Assembly: GCF_020618475.1 (NCBI RefSeq)
Contig: NZ_CP085341.1
Coordinates: forward strand, 1 to 64,000
DNA: 64,000 nt
Origin: Haladaptatus halobius
GTDB lineage: Archaea; Halobacteriota; Halobacteria; Halobacteriales; Haladaptataceae
Direction: 5' to 3'
The notes under the pieces are model-generated. The model saw only the letters and a list, made by a program, of their open reading frames with translations. It was not told where the DNA came from and ran no database searches. The translations under genes and the position numbers were made by a program. How positions within the stretch are numbered: the stretch's first letter is position 1; every line of letters starts with the position of its first letter. Below, piece after piece: positions 8,652 to 17,781 of this stretch.

Positions 8652-8846
8652 ATGAGGGGAAAGCAAGATCGTACTCATCACTATCGTCCTTAACTGAACA
8701 TGACCTTCTGAGAGAAAGGGCAAACTTTTATTATGAGAGTTGACGGATACCGACGTGGGATCTCATTTGATGCTCCAGCGGTAACCGAGCAGCAACCACA
8801 TGACCCAAGTCCAACATGCGACTTCGTCACTCCGGCTTGCACTCTA

Positions 8847-10772
8847 ATGACATCTACTCACAGTATTGACCATGAAAGTCAGAGCCAGCCGCCTCTCGAA
8901 GCGTATGGCATCATTGGCAATTTAGAGACATGTGCGCATGTATCCCGAGAGGGAAGTATCGATTGGTGTTGCTTCCCGGCTGTCGATTCGTCGAGCGTGT
9001 TTACCAAAATTCTCGACTGGGACGACGGCGGATCCTGGTGTATTCAACCCGCTACTGAATTCAGCTCAAAACATGTCTATCTCGAAGATACGAACGTGCT
9101 GAAAACCACATTCGAAACCGACGTCGGCCGTGTCTCGCTCACTGATTTCATGCCGGTAGTCGATCATTCATATAATACGAATACGCCACCGCGGGCGATT
9201 TACCGGCGAATTTCTGGAGAGGCTGGAACCGTCGACCTAACGGTCGAATGTTCGCCTGTAATCGACTATGCGCGAGCCATGCCGGACGTCAAACATGAAG
9301 GCACGGCAGTCATCGTCGATCACCCCGATCAGCTCGTTCTCTCGAGTATGCCCTCGGTTTCACTCAAGAGGAACGTTGCAACGGCATCCCTGTCAATTGA
9401 TGCGGGCGAAGATCGGTGGTTCGTCCTCGAGTACGGATCGACTGACCCAACTGATGGCATCTCCCACCAGGATGTGCTCGACGAGACCATTGAGTACTGG
9501 CGTGACTGGGCCCACCTCGAGAATGAAACCGTGTTTCAGCGAGCCTTACTTGAGGGACCGTGGCGCGAGTACGTTATTCGCTCGAGTCTTGTGCTCAAAC
9601 TACTCATAAGTAACGAGACTCAAGCGATCTGCGCGGCACCCACAACCTCACTTCCGGAAGAAATAGGGGGCGTCCGTAACTGGGACTATCGGTACAACTG
9701 GCTTCGTGATAGCGCGTTCACCACACAGGCATTATACAAGACAGGCCACAAACAGGAAGCGAGGGCGTACTTGGATTGGTTTATCGAATTGTGTGACGAG
9801 TACGATCCGGAAACGCTCCAGCCAATGTATGGGTTACGAGGGGAACCAGTCCCCGACGAGGAGGTCCTCGATCATCTTTCCGGCTATCGTGGTTCGACTC
9901 CCGTTCGAACTGGGAACGCGGCGAAGGAACAACGCCAACTGGATATGTACGGCGAAATCGTCGAGGCCGTGTATGAGACGTCACGACGTGGAGAGATGCT
10001 CCGGCCGTCGGACTGGTGTGCTATTCGAACACTCGTCGAGTACGTCTGTCGTATCTGGGACGAGCCGGATTCTGGTATCTGGGAAGTACGATCTGATCCG
10101 CAGCACTTCGTCTATTCGAAGGTCATGTGCTGGGTTGCCCTCGATCGAGCTATCGAGATCACCGAGACGACTCGCTTCGACGGGCCAGTCGATCGGTGGC
10201 GAGAAGAGCGATCTGCGATCAAGCGCGCGGTTCTCAAGCGAGGATACAACGAGTCGATGGGGAGTTTTATTCGCTCGTTCGACGAGCAGTCCAAGCTCGA
10301 CGCAACCGGGCTTCTCATTCCACTCACTGGCTTTCTGCCGTTTGAAGACGAACGAGTCCAGGGAACGATCGAGACAACGATGCAGCGACTCGTCACTGAC
10401 AACGGGCTGGTACAGCGGTACGAAGGCCGTGACGGGGTGGCGGGCGACGAAGGCGCGTTTCTGCTGTGTTCGTTCTGGCTTATTGACGCGCTTGCGCTCT
10501 CAGGACGAACCGAGGAGGCCGTTTCCATCTTCGAGAACGTCCTCTCGTTTACGAACCCGCTCGGGCTCCTCTCCGAAGAGATCGATCCGTCGACAGGAAT
10601 GCACCTCGGGAATACGCCACAAGCCTTCAGCCACATCGGACTGATTAACAGTGCCCTCTACATCGAAAGTGTCCGCCGTGAGGCAGTACCGGAGCCGATT
10701 CCGCGAGGGGCGGCGGGGTCGGACGTACTTGAGGGAACGGCCAGCTCGCGGGATCAGACTTCCGAGCGGTGA
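8847..10772 (+). CDS. Glycoside hydrolase family 15 protein (glucoamylase/trehalase-like)
   Basis: GH15 enzymes release glucose from alpha-glucosides or trehalose by an inverting mechanism with two catalytic acids. The protein opens with EAYGIIGNLETCAHVSREGSIDW, the conserved N-terminal strand of archaeal/mycobacterial GH15 proteins. The (alpha/alpha)6 barrel includes NWDYRYNWLRDSAF near 275 and SEEIDPSTGMHLGNTPQAFSHIG near 576; the Glu pair is the likely catalytic base site. There is no signal peptide, so it is cytoplasmic. I prefer the ATG at 8847 (641 aa); the frame is open to 8733 but that extension is not family-like. The frame is intact and neighbours are unrelated. Confidence 0.9.
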   Translation: MTSTHSIDHESQSQPPLEAYGIIGNLETCAHVSREGSIDWCCFPAVDSSSVFTKILDWDDGGSWCIQPATEFSSKHVYLEDTNVLKTTFETDVGRVSLTDFMPVVDHSYNTNTPPRAIYRRISGEAGTVDLTVECSPVIDYARAMPDVKHEGTAVIVDHPDQLVLSSMPSVSLKRNVATASLSIDAGEDRWFVLEYGSTDPTDGISHQDVLDETIEYWRDWAHLENETVFQRALLEGPWREYVIRSSLVLKLLISNETQAICAAPTTSLPEEIGGVRNWDYRYNWLRDSAFTTQALYKTGHKQEARAYLDWFIELCDEYDPETLQPMYGLRGEPVPDEEVLDHLSGYRGSTPVRTGNAAKEQRQLDMYGEIVEAVYETSRRGEMLRPSDWCAIRTLVEYVCRIWDEPDSGIWEVRSDPQHFVYSKVMCWVALDRAIEITETTRFDGPVDRWREERSAIKRAVLKRGYNESMGSFIRSFDEQSKLDATGLLIPLTGFLPFEDERVQGTIETTMQRLVTDNGLVQRYEGRDGVAGDEGAFLLCSFWLIDALALSGRTEEAVSIFENVLSFTNPLGLLSEEIDPSTGMHLGNTPQAFSHIGLINSALYIESVRREAVPEPIPRGAAGSDVLEGTASSRDQTSER

Positions 10773-10887
10773 TGAGCATGTTCACAAGAACGTATTCGCA
10801 GACATTCTATATCTCAGTACAGAGTCTCCATGTGACGTCGACGAGCATTGCGGTGAATGCCTTCAAAGAGAGATATAAGGTAGCCGC

Positions 10888-10937
10888 CACGCATATTTTC
10901 CGTGTCCCTCCCGGGGTGTTCTACTTCCGCTTACCAT
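10888..10937 (+). repeat. Dispersed CACTTCCGCTTA element, copy b
   Basis: CACGCATATTTTCCGTG (a 4-bp stem CACG/CGTG around the loop) is followed by TCCCTCCCGGGGTG and CTACTTCCGCTTACC. It directly abuts the broken 3' edge of a DUF7344 gene fragment at 10939, so the element end coincides with a gene breakpoint. Confidence 0.6.
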
Positions 10938-10938
10938 G

Positions 10939-11031
10939 CGGTAACATCGTCGACTTCCTCGTTAACGTGGTCGACCAACGCGTCGAGTTCGGCGGTGGCT
11001 GTCTCTTGGTCAATGAAATTCTCCGACACCG
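10939..11031 (-). pseudogene. DUF7344 (wHTH) gene fragment
   Basis: Read on the minus strand the bases give SENFIDQETATAELDALVDHVNEEVDDVT. This aligns with YFTAEETAVAELDELIDHIHEKVNDVT in the intact DUF7344 protein at 27533-27889. Only the middle of the domain is present; the recognition region and both termini are gone. The break at 10939 falls at the end of the dispersed repeat copy b. Confidence 0.65.
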
Positions 11032-11260
11032 TTAACTGTGCCGTCCACGGCTATTCTACATTCTGTTTCCGAAGGACAACCGACCATAATGGCTATGATG
11101 TTAGATAACCTATGTATCCTGAACGGCATGACTCAGTTATTTGCGTTTCGTCGTGTTTCGGTAGCAGCGACATGACTGGCCCAAAGTTCCACGTCGAGCG
11201 GGGATTCGGCTGCGAACGACAGCGTCGAGTAGCGATGCGATATTCTGGGGTCCGAGGACG

Positions 11261-11878
11261 ATGAGTTTCCTCCGAGTCCTTCCGCTGGCGTTCGTCATGA
11301 TTGCGGGGCCGCAATTTCTCAGTGCCATCTTCCTCGCCACAAGCGAGAATTGGCGACGGAATTCCGCTGCGTTCATCTTCGGCGCGGCGCTCTCCATCAC
11401 CCTCCTCGTCTCGCTTGCGTACTTCCTCGGCATCGGCGCGAACCGCCAGCGCGGTTCGAACACCACGCTCTCGGTCATCGTCCTGGTCATTCTGCTCGTC
11501 GCTATGGTACACACCTACCTGACGCGCAAGGAATCGGAACCGCCGAAATGGATGGGGACGTTGACGACCGCGAACCCACGATTCGCGTTCAGACTCGGCT
11601 TCCTCCTGCTTGGGTTCTTCCCGTCCGACATCCTCACCTCGGTCGCCGTTGGATCCTACCTCGCTGCGAACGGTCTGCCGTGGACCGACTCGCTCGGGTT
11701 TATCGCCCTCACCGTGTTCTTTTTGTCCCTCCCGTCGCTCGTCCTCCTCGGCTTCGGCAAGCGGGCCGAAGCCGTCCTCCCGAGGGTTCGGGAGTGGATG
11801 AACGCGAACTCGTGGGTTGTCAGTGAAGTCGTCATCCTCCTGTTCGTCGGCATGATCCTCAACGATCTTCTCGGATAG
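11261..11878 (+). CDS. GAP family (SfLAP-type) membrane protein
   Basis: The 205-residue protein has about six hydrophobic segments (near 1-27, 35-57, 68-86, 110-132, 142-163 and 185-204). It has the pattern of the GAP/SfLAP family, whose mycobacterial members are tied to lipid export; haloarchaeal members have no known role. The GFFPSDILTSVAVG and LGFGKRAEAVLPRVREWMNANSW segments are typical. Base composition is clearly more GC-rich than the neighbours, suggesting separate ancestry. A C-terminal fragment of a relative lies at 13863-13991. Confidence 0.8.
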   Translation: MSFLRVLPLAFVMIAGPQFLSAIFLATSENWRRNSAAFIFGAALSITLLVSLAYFLGIGANRQRGSNTTLSVIVLVILLVAMVHTYLTRKESEPPKWMGTLTTANPRFAFRLGFLLLGFFPSDILTSVAVGSYLAANGLPWTDSLGFIALTVFFLSLPSLVLLGFGKRAEAVLPRVREWMNANSWVVSEVVILLFVGMILNDLLG

Positions 11879-12057
11879 CCGGTGTTCGTGCCCCATGCTC
11901 GAAACAGGACAGTCATCGGCGCAACGTCTCGATGGGCAAGTTCGAGAAGACTCTTGAGTCGACCCAGCGCGTTAGTATATTATATTAACCAATGAGAATC
12001 CACTTGCAGACTACAGAGCGTCTCTCCATTAGTGATGGCGCCAAGGACGGGTATAAC

Positions 12058-12212
12058 TCACTCTGACGAGAGTGTCTCAACCGCAAAGTCAAATAGTCGT
12101 TCGAGATGCGGCTACGTTTCGGACAGGTGACCCTCCCGCTCATCGGGGCCGACGTAGTTTTCGGCCTGCCGGAGCGCGCTGCCAACAGAGCGTTGATTGA
12201 GCAACCAGTTGG
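12058..12212 (-). pseudogene. C-terminal gene fragment with in-frame TAG
   Basis: One minus-strand frame reads NWLLNQRSVGSALRQAENYV, then GPDEREGHLSET, TAG at 12112-12114, and PHLERLFDFAVETLSSE before a TGA at 12058. The codon choice and acidic tail look like real haloarchaeal coding sequence, with the TAG probably replacing TGG (Trp). I do not recognise the family. There is no start nearby, so it is a 3' remnant. Confidence 0.4.
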
Positions 12213-12219
12213 CGTCGTG

Positions 12220-12435
12220 CTACAGGTATTCGTCGGGGAGTTCGCCACCGTGATCATCCGGGAGATCCGACACTGGAGTGATGGCGTCGAATCGGGGGCC
12301 TTTCTTCACGAAATTCTCGTCGTGATCCCAGGTGAGAAAGCCGTGTTCCACCAAGGTAGAGAGGTCGGTATGGCAGAGTGCAAGCCGGAGTCGTGCTACC
12401 TCTTCGTCAGCAGAGGGTGGGTCATCGTCGAACAC
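12220..12435 (-). pseudogene. DUF7344-like wHTH protein, C-terminal remnant
   Basis: The frame includes EEVARLRLALCHTDLSTLVEHGFLTWDHDENFVKKGPRFDAI and ends DDHGGELPDEYL. It aligns with the C-terminal half of the intact protein at 37971-38282 (MQHVHLPVLADHGFIDWE...TKGPQFDEI). The N-terminal DNA-binding half is missing. DNA upstream (to about 12540) is also similar to 19436-19700, so a larger unit was duplicated and both copies decayed. Confidence 0.5.
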
Positions 12436-12871
12436 GTAGAACCATTAGTTCCCCAAACGTGTAAACGAGGGATATTTTCACGGAGACGTAACGTGTGAGG
12501 AACGGGTAAGAGAGAGGGAAAACAGGAGACTCCCGAATATTTCTCTCCGTTGGTTTCGGCTTGTAGCAACATCACGTTGATTTGAAGAGCGTATTTGCTC
12601 TGTTTGCAGTATCAAATGATGAGTCTCATTTCGGACTCCCATTTCACCCCCTCGTACCGAGGTTTGTGTCCAGCCGGCCGGGAGTTGCTGCTGTTCCAAA
12701 AGCGGTAGCATAAATGTCTATTCGCTCGCTAGTCTAATCCCTCTTCTGGAAGCAGGCACTCTTAAACAGCCTCTTCGAGGTACATCAACTCGTTTATCTA
12801 CCCTCTGGGAAATTTACCGGACAAAAATATTGGTCATGAGTTACATGAAAGCGTAGAACGGCAATTATCGT
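12436..12871. other. Intergenic, no gene seen
   Basis: The first 100 bases are similar to 19590-19700 and are probably degraded upstream parts of the DUF7344-like unit. The rest shows nothing I can support. Confidence 0.4.
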
Positions 12872-13066
12872 CTACTCACGTTGTGGGTCGCTGGCCATGC
12901 CAGCTTTGACATCAGTTGCGCTCATACAATTTAAGCAGCCCTGGACAGTGTTTTGATTATCGCCGAAGACCCGTGCGAAATCTCGAGTGATGAAGCTCCC
13001 GCAGTTCTGACACCGATTATCAACGATTCGTGACTCCATCCCTCTTTGTGAAGTGGTCTTTGCCAT
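12872..13066 (-). CDS. Small zinc-ribbon protein (DUF7563-like)
   Basis: The product is up to 64 residues. Its core is RCQNCGSFITRDFARVFGDNQ, then VQGCLNCMSATDV, giving two CxxC knuckles (CQNC and CLNC) about 22 residues apart. This is the small haloarchaeal zinc-finger layout. An internal ATG (MESRIVDNRCQNC) at 13039 is an alternative start. It lies 15 nt downstream of the gene at 13082-13282 on the same strand, so they are likely co-transcribed. Confidence 0.72.
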   Translation of the reverse strand: MAKTTSQRGMESRIVDNRCQNCGSFITRDFARVFGDNQNTVQGCLNCMSATDVKAGMASDPQRE

Positions 13067-13081
13067 GGGTCAACACCTATG

Positions 13082-13282
13082 TTACATATCATTCATCCGC
13101 TGTTTGCTTGTGGCCGCACACTGCTGGCACTCTGTAATCCGATAGGGTTCCCGCGAAAATGCTGCATTTTGGCTCTCCTCGCTCTCAGTGATGAGCTTGA
13201 TCATCACTTGGTGTGGCGTCATCGCAGCATAGTTATCACATCGTTCTACGAGCTGACTGTCAGCGGATCTCTTTGCTCCCAT
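13082..13282 (-). CDS. Small conserved haloarchaeal protein with CxxC
   Basis: The 66-residue product reads RSADSQLVERCDNYAAMTPH, then QVMIKLITESEESQNAAFSR, EPYRITECQQCAATSKQRM. One CxxC lies near the C-terminus and a single Cys near the middle. The codon pattern is coding-like. It is the first gene of a two-gene unit with the zinc-ribbon protein at 12872. I do not know its function. Confidence 0.6.
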   Translation of the reverse strand: MGAKRSADSQLVERCDNYAAMTPHQVMIKLITESEESQNAAFSREPYRITECQQCAATSKQRMNDM

Positions 13283-13862
13283 AGGTTTGTGGTTTCTCCG
13301 TCTGGGGTGGTTTCAGCGCAGCACTGGCATCAGGTGGTTGTCTCTGTCTTGTTCACTCTAGACACGTGTTAACGTATGGATAGGGAACCTCTCTACTGGG
13401 CTGAATATGCAGGCTCATTAACCGCCAGTAAATGATTATACTTATGTGTAGATTGAGCAACCGTTGGCAACACGTCTCAAGTGATGGATTTTGGGCAAAG
13501 AGGCGGAGTGACGCCACCACCTATCTGTGGTTTGAGAGACCACTTTGATTTTCACGATCCCATCGCCTCAGAGCGTGACTATCACTGTCGAAAGGTGCTA
13601 TCGTCTTCGCGGAGCACAAGCGTCACGGAAAATTGCTGAAGCAGACGCGGGAGTTTGCCTCGAAACAGCAATCGAGTCTAATGACATCGTCGTCAGCGGC
13701 GACCTAGGTATCCCCGTCAGTGAACACCCTCTAGAATAGTCACCAACCAAAGGGGATGCGAATTTCCCTAACACGAACCACTGTAAGCAATACTCTTCTA
13801 CTGCACAGTATACCTTGTTTTGCGGTTGTAGAGGAGACGGTGGTACGAGAAATGGTTCTGAC
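13283..13862. other. Intergenic, no supported gene
   Basis: A frame at 13545-13739 has a coding-like end (AEADAGVCLETAIESNDIVV) but no recognisable domain or start, and may be another gene fragment. Nothing else is evident. Confidence 0.35.
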
Positions 13863-13991
13863 GATGTCGGTAAGCGAGCGGAGGCCTTCCTTCCGAAAGC
13901 CCGTGACTGGATGAATACGCACTCGTGGATCGTCAACGAGGTCGTACTCGTATTCTTCATTGTCCTCACCGTCAACAATCTCGTAGGGTGA
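13863..13991 (+). pseudogene. GAP family membrane protein, C-terminal fragment
   Basis: The bases encode DVGKRAEAFLPKARDWMNTH, then SWIVNEVVLVFFIVLTVNNLVG and a TGA. This aligns with GFGKRAEAVLPRVREWMNAN...LNDLLG at the end of the protein at 11261-11878. Only the last helix and the preceding loop remain. The two copies differ at many positions, so this is not a recent duplication. Confidence 0.75.
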
Positions 13992-14324
13992 ACTAACTCC
14001 CTTCACCTGGCTCTGTTGAAATCCTATCGGTTAGACATTCTCATGGGTGAAGCGTCCGACACATAGATGTGCGAAGTCGCCGAAGTGTCATTCTCATACG
14101 AGTTCATTTTCTCTTTTTGAATAGTATGCAATTGAGGAATTCTTGCATCCGAACTTCTCGAAGAATGCCTGTGAGTCGTTATTATCCTCTTCGATTCTGA
14201 CTAATAACCGCTCCATAGTACAATCTACTAACTTTTGACCGACTGCTAGCCTTCCATCTCGATATCTTCAGTCAAAATCAGGGGGAGTCATCGGGGAATT
14301 CCCAGTTTGGAGACGGTGAGTGGT
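13992..14324. other. Intergenic, no gene seen
   Basis: An AT-richer spacer with no coherent frame or repeat apart from the dispersed element that starts at 14325. Confidence 0.4.
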
Positions 14325-14385
14325 GCGAACGGATGAAATATGCTTCGCTGAGGGCGACATGGTGACCATTTCCACTTCCGCTTAT
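14325..14385 (+). repeat. Dispersed CACTTCCGCTTA element, copy c
   Basis: A hairpin GCGAA (14325-14329) with TTCGC (14344-14348) is followed by AGGGCGACATGGTGACCATT and CCACTTCCGCTTAT. Copy g at 42993-43053 has a different stem (GGGAGA/TCTCCC) in the same place and the same downstream words, so pairing rather than sequence is kept. Confidence 0.55.
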
Positions 14386-14643
14386 CGCCGAATGAAGGTA
14401 CTATCCTTGTGCCGTCCGGTTTTTATTCCACGTTAATTATCATTTTCGTGCAATACAGTGATTTGGATCGTCGGATGAAATCTGAAGCGAGTGATTTCTG
14501 AGTGCCCAAGGAGTTTCGGCCCGATCGCGATCGATTGCATGTTTCTATACGAATACACAATCGACCCAACCGGCTACACTTGGTCTGCCATTCACATGCT
14601 TTTTCTGTGCCGACTGAGTAGCTGTACTGTAGGGTGACAGCCA

Positions 14644-14793
14644 GTGGCAAACTGTGATTCAATTTTGGGAACGTGTCCGTTCTGTCGAGCGACGATTCCC
14701 ACCAGTAGTCTCCGCATTGAATACGAGGCGAAGACCGTCAGTACTGTCTTTGCAGAGTGCCCCGGCTGTCGCGAAGTTGTCCAGCCCGAGTAA
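14644..14793 (+). CDS. Small zinc-binding protein (DUF7837-like, 49 aa)
   Basis: A GTG-initiated frame reads MANCDSILGTCPFCRATIPT, then SSLRIEYEAKTVSTVFAECP and GCREVVQPE, ending TAA. Two CPxC knuckles (CPFC and CPGC) about 30 residues apart and the QPE end match small haloarchaeal zinc-ribbon proteins of the DUF7837 type. Such proteins are common and uncharacterised. No close upstream gene on this strand. Confidence 0.65.
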   Translation: MANCDSILGTCPFCRATIPTSSLRIEYEAKTVSTVFAECPGCREVVQPE

Positions 14794-14969
14794 CTGGGCT
14801 CGTCGTTGGAGAGCTACGAGACGAAGTGCTTCGGCGATTATGCTGATTCCAGCTCATAGGGATCCTAATGGCCTCTAGCCCAGAATTAGTGGGTATTTAG
14901 ATGAAGAACGGTGATTAGCTGAACACTGGGGCTACGTTTCTTATTATGCGAACAATTACTCGGGAACTC

Positions 14970-16460
14970 TTAATCGTCTCCAGGGATCTCTAATTGGTTC
15001 CTGACTGGATGTCCTTTTGTGAGATCGGTGTTCCGCCAGGTTCCGCGACGGAACCAGAGGTAGGCAATGATCCCACCGATCACGTTTGAGGTAGCAAAGG
15101 CAAGCCAAATACCAGGTGATCCAACCACATCTGCACCAACCCACGCGATTGGAAACCGGATCAGTCCTAGAGTGAGAATAGCAACAACAGCCGCAAGAAG
15201 TGTCTTTCCAGCGCCACGGAATCCGCCACTATATGCGCGCATCACACCAATAAACCCAAACGTCAATGCTGTATAGCGCATAAACGTTGCGCCGATATCA
15301 ACGACCGTAGGATTCGTCGTGAACACAGCGACGATGGGTTCGGCTGCAAACAGTACAAGCAGACCGAACGCAGTGAGCGTCACTAGCATTACCTTTGCAC
15401 CGTAGTGATTTGCCTGCTCAGCACGGTCAATTTTACCGGCCCCAATGTTCTGGCCAGTCATCGTCTCAATCCCCTGTGAAAACGCGATTGCCGGTAGGAA
15501 GATAACCGAAAACACGCGCGTTCCAATCCCATAGGCAGCGACCACCGTCTCGGGGAACGTAGCGATCACCACCAACATGAGATTAACCGAGAGTGCGCGA
15601 CTGGTTCCCTCCACCGACGCAGGAAGCCCAATATCGACGAGCTGCCTGGCATAGGTGAAGTCTGGCACCATCTGGTTGAGGTGAATCTGGACACCACGTG
15701 TTCCCTGGAACATAATGACGAGGCCAATACCAAGCGCTAGTACGCGAGAGAACACGGTCGCGATGGCAGCTCCCTTGATACCAGACCCAGTATAGCCAGT
15801 GAGTGCGAACAAGTGCGTCTCTAAACCTTGGAGGCCAAGGTATCCGAATACGGGGTTCTGTTCAAACCCGAAGATGAGGAATGGATCAAGTATGATGTTG
15901 AGCACAACAGAGCCAAACATGACAAACATTGGCGTCACTGTATCGCCATAGCCGCGCATCAGCGCGATGAACACGGCAAATCCAAAGACAGCGACTAATC
16001 CAAGGGAGAAGACTCGCATGTACGCCGTCGCGAGCGGAGCAACAGTTTCAGAGGCACCTAAAAGTGAAAGGAATTCATCGACGAGCAGGTAGCCAGCCCC
16101 GCCGAGGAGCAGCGAGACGATAACCGAGAAGGTCATTGTCTGAGATGCTGCGTACTCAGCTTGCTGTTCTTGGCCAGCGCCGATGTGTTGAGCGACGAGC
16201 ACGCTGCCTGCCACCGAGAGGCCAAGTGCGAGCGCGATGAGCAAGAAGACCATCGGGAACGCGAAGCTGATCGCGGCGAGTGCGGACGTACTGTATTGCC
16301 CGAGCCAGAATGTATCTGCCAGATTGTATGCCGTTTGGAAGAGATTTGTGATGACGATCGGGAACGAAAGATACAGCAGGGGCTTCGCGATACTTCCCGA
16401 CGTGAGATCGAGTTCTTCAGGCGATTTGAAAAGGCCATGTAGTCGAGTCCGAATACTCAC
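14970..16460 (-). CDS. MATE family multidrug exporter
   Basis: The 496-residue protein has about twelve membrane segments and the MATE pattern: PLLYLSFPIVITNLFQTAYNLADTFWLGQ at the start, and a second half-repeat with ATFPETVVAAYGIGTRVF and QNIGAGK. MATE proteins export cationic drugs or metabolites using Na+ or H+. The start is GTG at 16460, overlapping by 4 nt the stop of a 28-codon frame (16457-16543), so translation may be coupled to it. A perfect inverted repeat at 16560-16579 sits just upstream of that small frame and is a likely repressor site. The gene is divergent from the Gdx exporter at 16903. Confidence 0.92.
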   Translation of the reverse strand: MSIRTRLHGLFKSPEELDLTSGSIAKPLLYLSFPIVITNLFQTAYNLADTFWLGQYSTSALAAISFAFPMVFLLIALALGLSVAGSVLVAQHIGAGQEQQAEYAASQTMTFSVIVSLLLGGAGYLLVDEFLSLLGASETVAPLATAYMRVFSLGLVAVFGFAVFIALMRGYGDTVTPMFVMFGSVVLNIILDPFLIFGFEQNPVFGYLGLQGLETHLFALTGYTGSGIKGAAIATVFSRVLALGIGLVIMFQGTRGVQIHLNQMVPDFTYARQLVDIGLPASVEGTSRALSVNLMLVVIATFPETVVAAYGIGTRVFSVIFLPAIAFSQGIETMTGQNIGAGKIDRAEQANHYGAKVMLVTLTAFGLLVLFAAEPIVAVFTTNPTVVDIGATFMRYTALTFGFIGVMRAYSGGFRGAGKTLLAAVVAILTLGLIRFPIAWVGADVVGSPGIWLAFATSNVIGGIIAYLWFRRGTWRNTDLTKGHPVRNQLEIPGDD

Positions 16461-16543
16461 TCAGCGATGCCCTCCGTTACAATCTCAATACGTTCAGAAA
16501 ATGATTCCTCAATCGGACGAAAATTTTTGCTGATTTTTGCCAT
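16457..16543 (-). CDS. Leader mini-ORF of the MATE gene (28 aa)
   Basis: MAKISKNFRPIEESFSERIE followed by IVTEGIAE is encoded immediately upstream of the exporter. Its TGA overlaps the exporter GTG. ATG lies directly after a TATTAT run and 17 nt from a 20-bp inverted repeat. It may be a translated leader that couples exporter expression, the remnant of a regulator, or an unrecognised N-terminal part of the exporter separated by a frameshift. Confidence 0.35.
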   Translation of the reverse strand: MAKISKNFRPIEESFSERIEIVTEGIAE

Positions 16544-16559
16544 ATAATAGTTCACCTGT

Positions 16560-16579
16560 GGCTGACTAGTGAGTCAGCC
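16560..16579. promoter_or_regulatory. Inverted-repeat operator candidate upstream of the MATE gene
   Basis: GGCTGAC and GTCAGCC form a perfect 7-bp inverted repeat around TAGTGA. A related half site, GTCAGCC, recurs at about 16602-16608. Position just upstream of the leader start fits a repressor or activator site for drug-responsive control. No TetR or MarR gene is adjacent. Confidence 0.5.
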
Positions 16580-16902
16580 TCAATCTATACTAGTGTACTC
16601 GTCAGCCAGATAAAAAGGATTCGTGAGATATAATCACATTCGTTGAAGCCGAGAAGAGAGCGGTCGAACAGCATTCAGACCGAAACATCGGTTATTCTCG
16701 CCTACCGTTGGGTACTTGCATGGTTCTAAAATACCACGTACTTGGCGGAGGCGCAGCCACTCCCGAAGCCACGAGCACGAAAGCACGAGTGAACACAGTG
16801 CCATTGTGAGAAGCGAGTTGGACAAGCAATCGGACTAGAACGCACGTGACTACTGATGCGTTTTCGCCAGTGTTTATATCGGTGACCAGCTGCTCTTCTG
16901 TA

Positions 16903-17226
16903 ATGGTCTCAGCATGGCTTATTCTGGTGCTCGCCGGTCTCTTTGAGATCGGTTGGGCGATCGGCCTTGAATACTCACAGGGATTCACCAAACTCTGGCC
17001 GAGTGTCATGACTCTCATTTTCCTCGCCATTAGCATGCTCTTGCTGGCAAAGGCTGTTCAATCGCTTCCCATCGGCACTGCTTATGCGGTCTGGACTGGC
17101 ATCGGGGCAGTTGGCGCCGCCACGCTTGGAATACTTTTATTTGATGAACCGGCCACCGTGATACGGATTGGATTCCTCACATTGATCGTGGTCGGCGTCG
17201 TTGGCCTCAATTATGTCTCACACTGA
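16903..17226 (+). CDS. sugE: SMR family guanidinium exporter (Gdx/SugE type)
   Basis: Small multidrug resistance proteins have four helices and work as antiparallel dimers. The Gdx clade exchanges guanidinium for protons. The 107-residue product has the essential Glu in LAGLFEIGWAIGLEYSQGF (about residue 14), the Gdx-like TKLWPS segment and the conserved SLPIGTAYAVWTGIGAVGA. The ATG at 16903 gives the usual length. A TTTATATC box about 28 bp upstream fits a leaderless haloarchaeal transcript. It is divergent from the MATE gene. Confidence 0.9.
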   Translation: MVSAWLILVLAGLFEIGWAIGLEYSQGFTKLWPSVMTLIFLAISMLLLAKAVQSLPIGTAYAVWTGIGAVGAATLGILLFDEPATVIRIGFLTLIVVGVVGLNYVSH

Positions 17227-17248
17227 GTCTGATGGCAATGGATGCTAT

Positions 17249-17488
17249 CTACTGACGGGGACGTTCAGAGGAGTGTTTTCCTTCGGTTGACCAGACATCC
17301 TCATCGAGGAGCCCGTAGTGTTGCTCCAATTCTATCCACAATTCATCAACATCTTCTGTTGAATCCACATCAGTAATTTGTTTGTGAAATTGCTCTGTCT
17401 CGGAGGGCGTCAACACATCCTCAGTCTCAGCTGTCGTGATCAGGTTGATGAGAAGATTCCGTTGATAGGTGATCGCTCGAGTTTGCAT
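17249..17488 (-). CDS. Hypothetical acidic protein (79 aa)
   Basis: The helical, acidic product (AITYQRNLLINLITTAETED, then LTPSETEQFHKQITDVDSTE) resembles short uncharacterised haloarchaeal proteins. It overlaps nothing and is convergent with the Gdx gene with 22 nt between the stops. No domain recognised. Confidence 0.55.
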   Translation of the reverse strand: MQTRAITYQRNLLINLITTAETEDVLTPSETEQFHKQITDVDSTEDVDELWIELEQHYGLLDEDVWSTEGKHSSERPRQ

Positions 17489-17781
17489 ACTACAGCATCT
17501 ACCTTATCCTTTCTCAAATACATTAGGGCCACAACCTCACGCGTTTCGAAAATGATGGAGAATCCGTTCTCTTGCAAGAATATTGGGTGAAGACTAATCA
17601 AGGGTTGTAAACTAACTCATATGATTTGGATGTTTTTAACTTGTCTTTTTAATATTTTATCAACTGTTGGTATTCTGTGAGCCGATATAGCTTACGTAAG
17701 AGTATTCGTCGTTCCTAGGCTAGGCGTTTGATTATTGCGTCGACGTTACCCAGGCGTGCAGTCGAACTCATCCACCCTCCG

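Noticed and set aside
9706-10644. Long + strand open frame overlapping the glycosidase
   Set aside because: It is a shifted frame of the GH15 gene with a Ser/Arg-rich, implausible product.
13545-13739. Short + strand frame with a coding-like end
   Set aside because: No recognisable domain, doubtful start, and poor composition in the first half.
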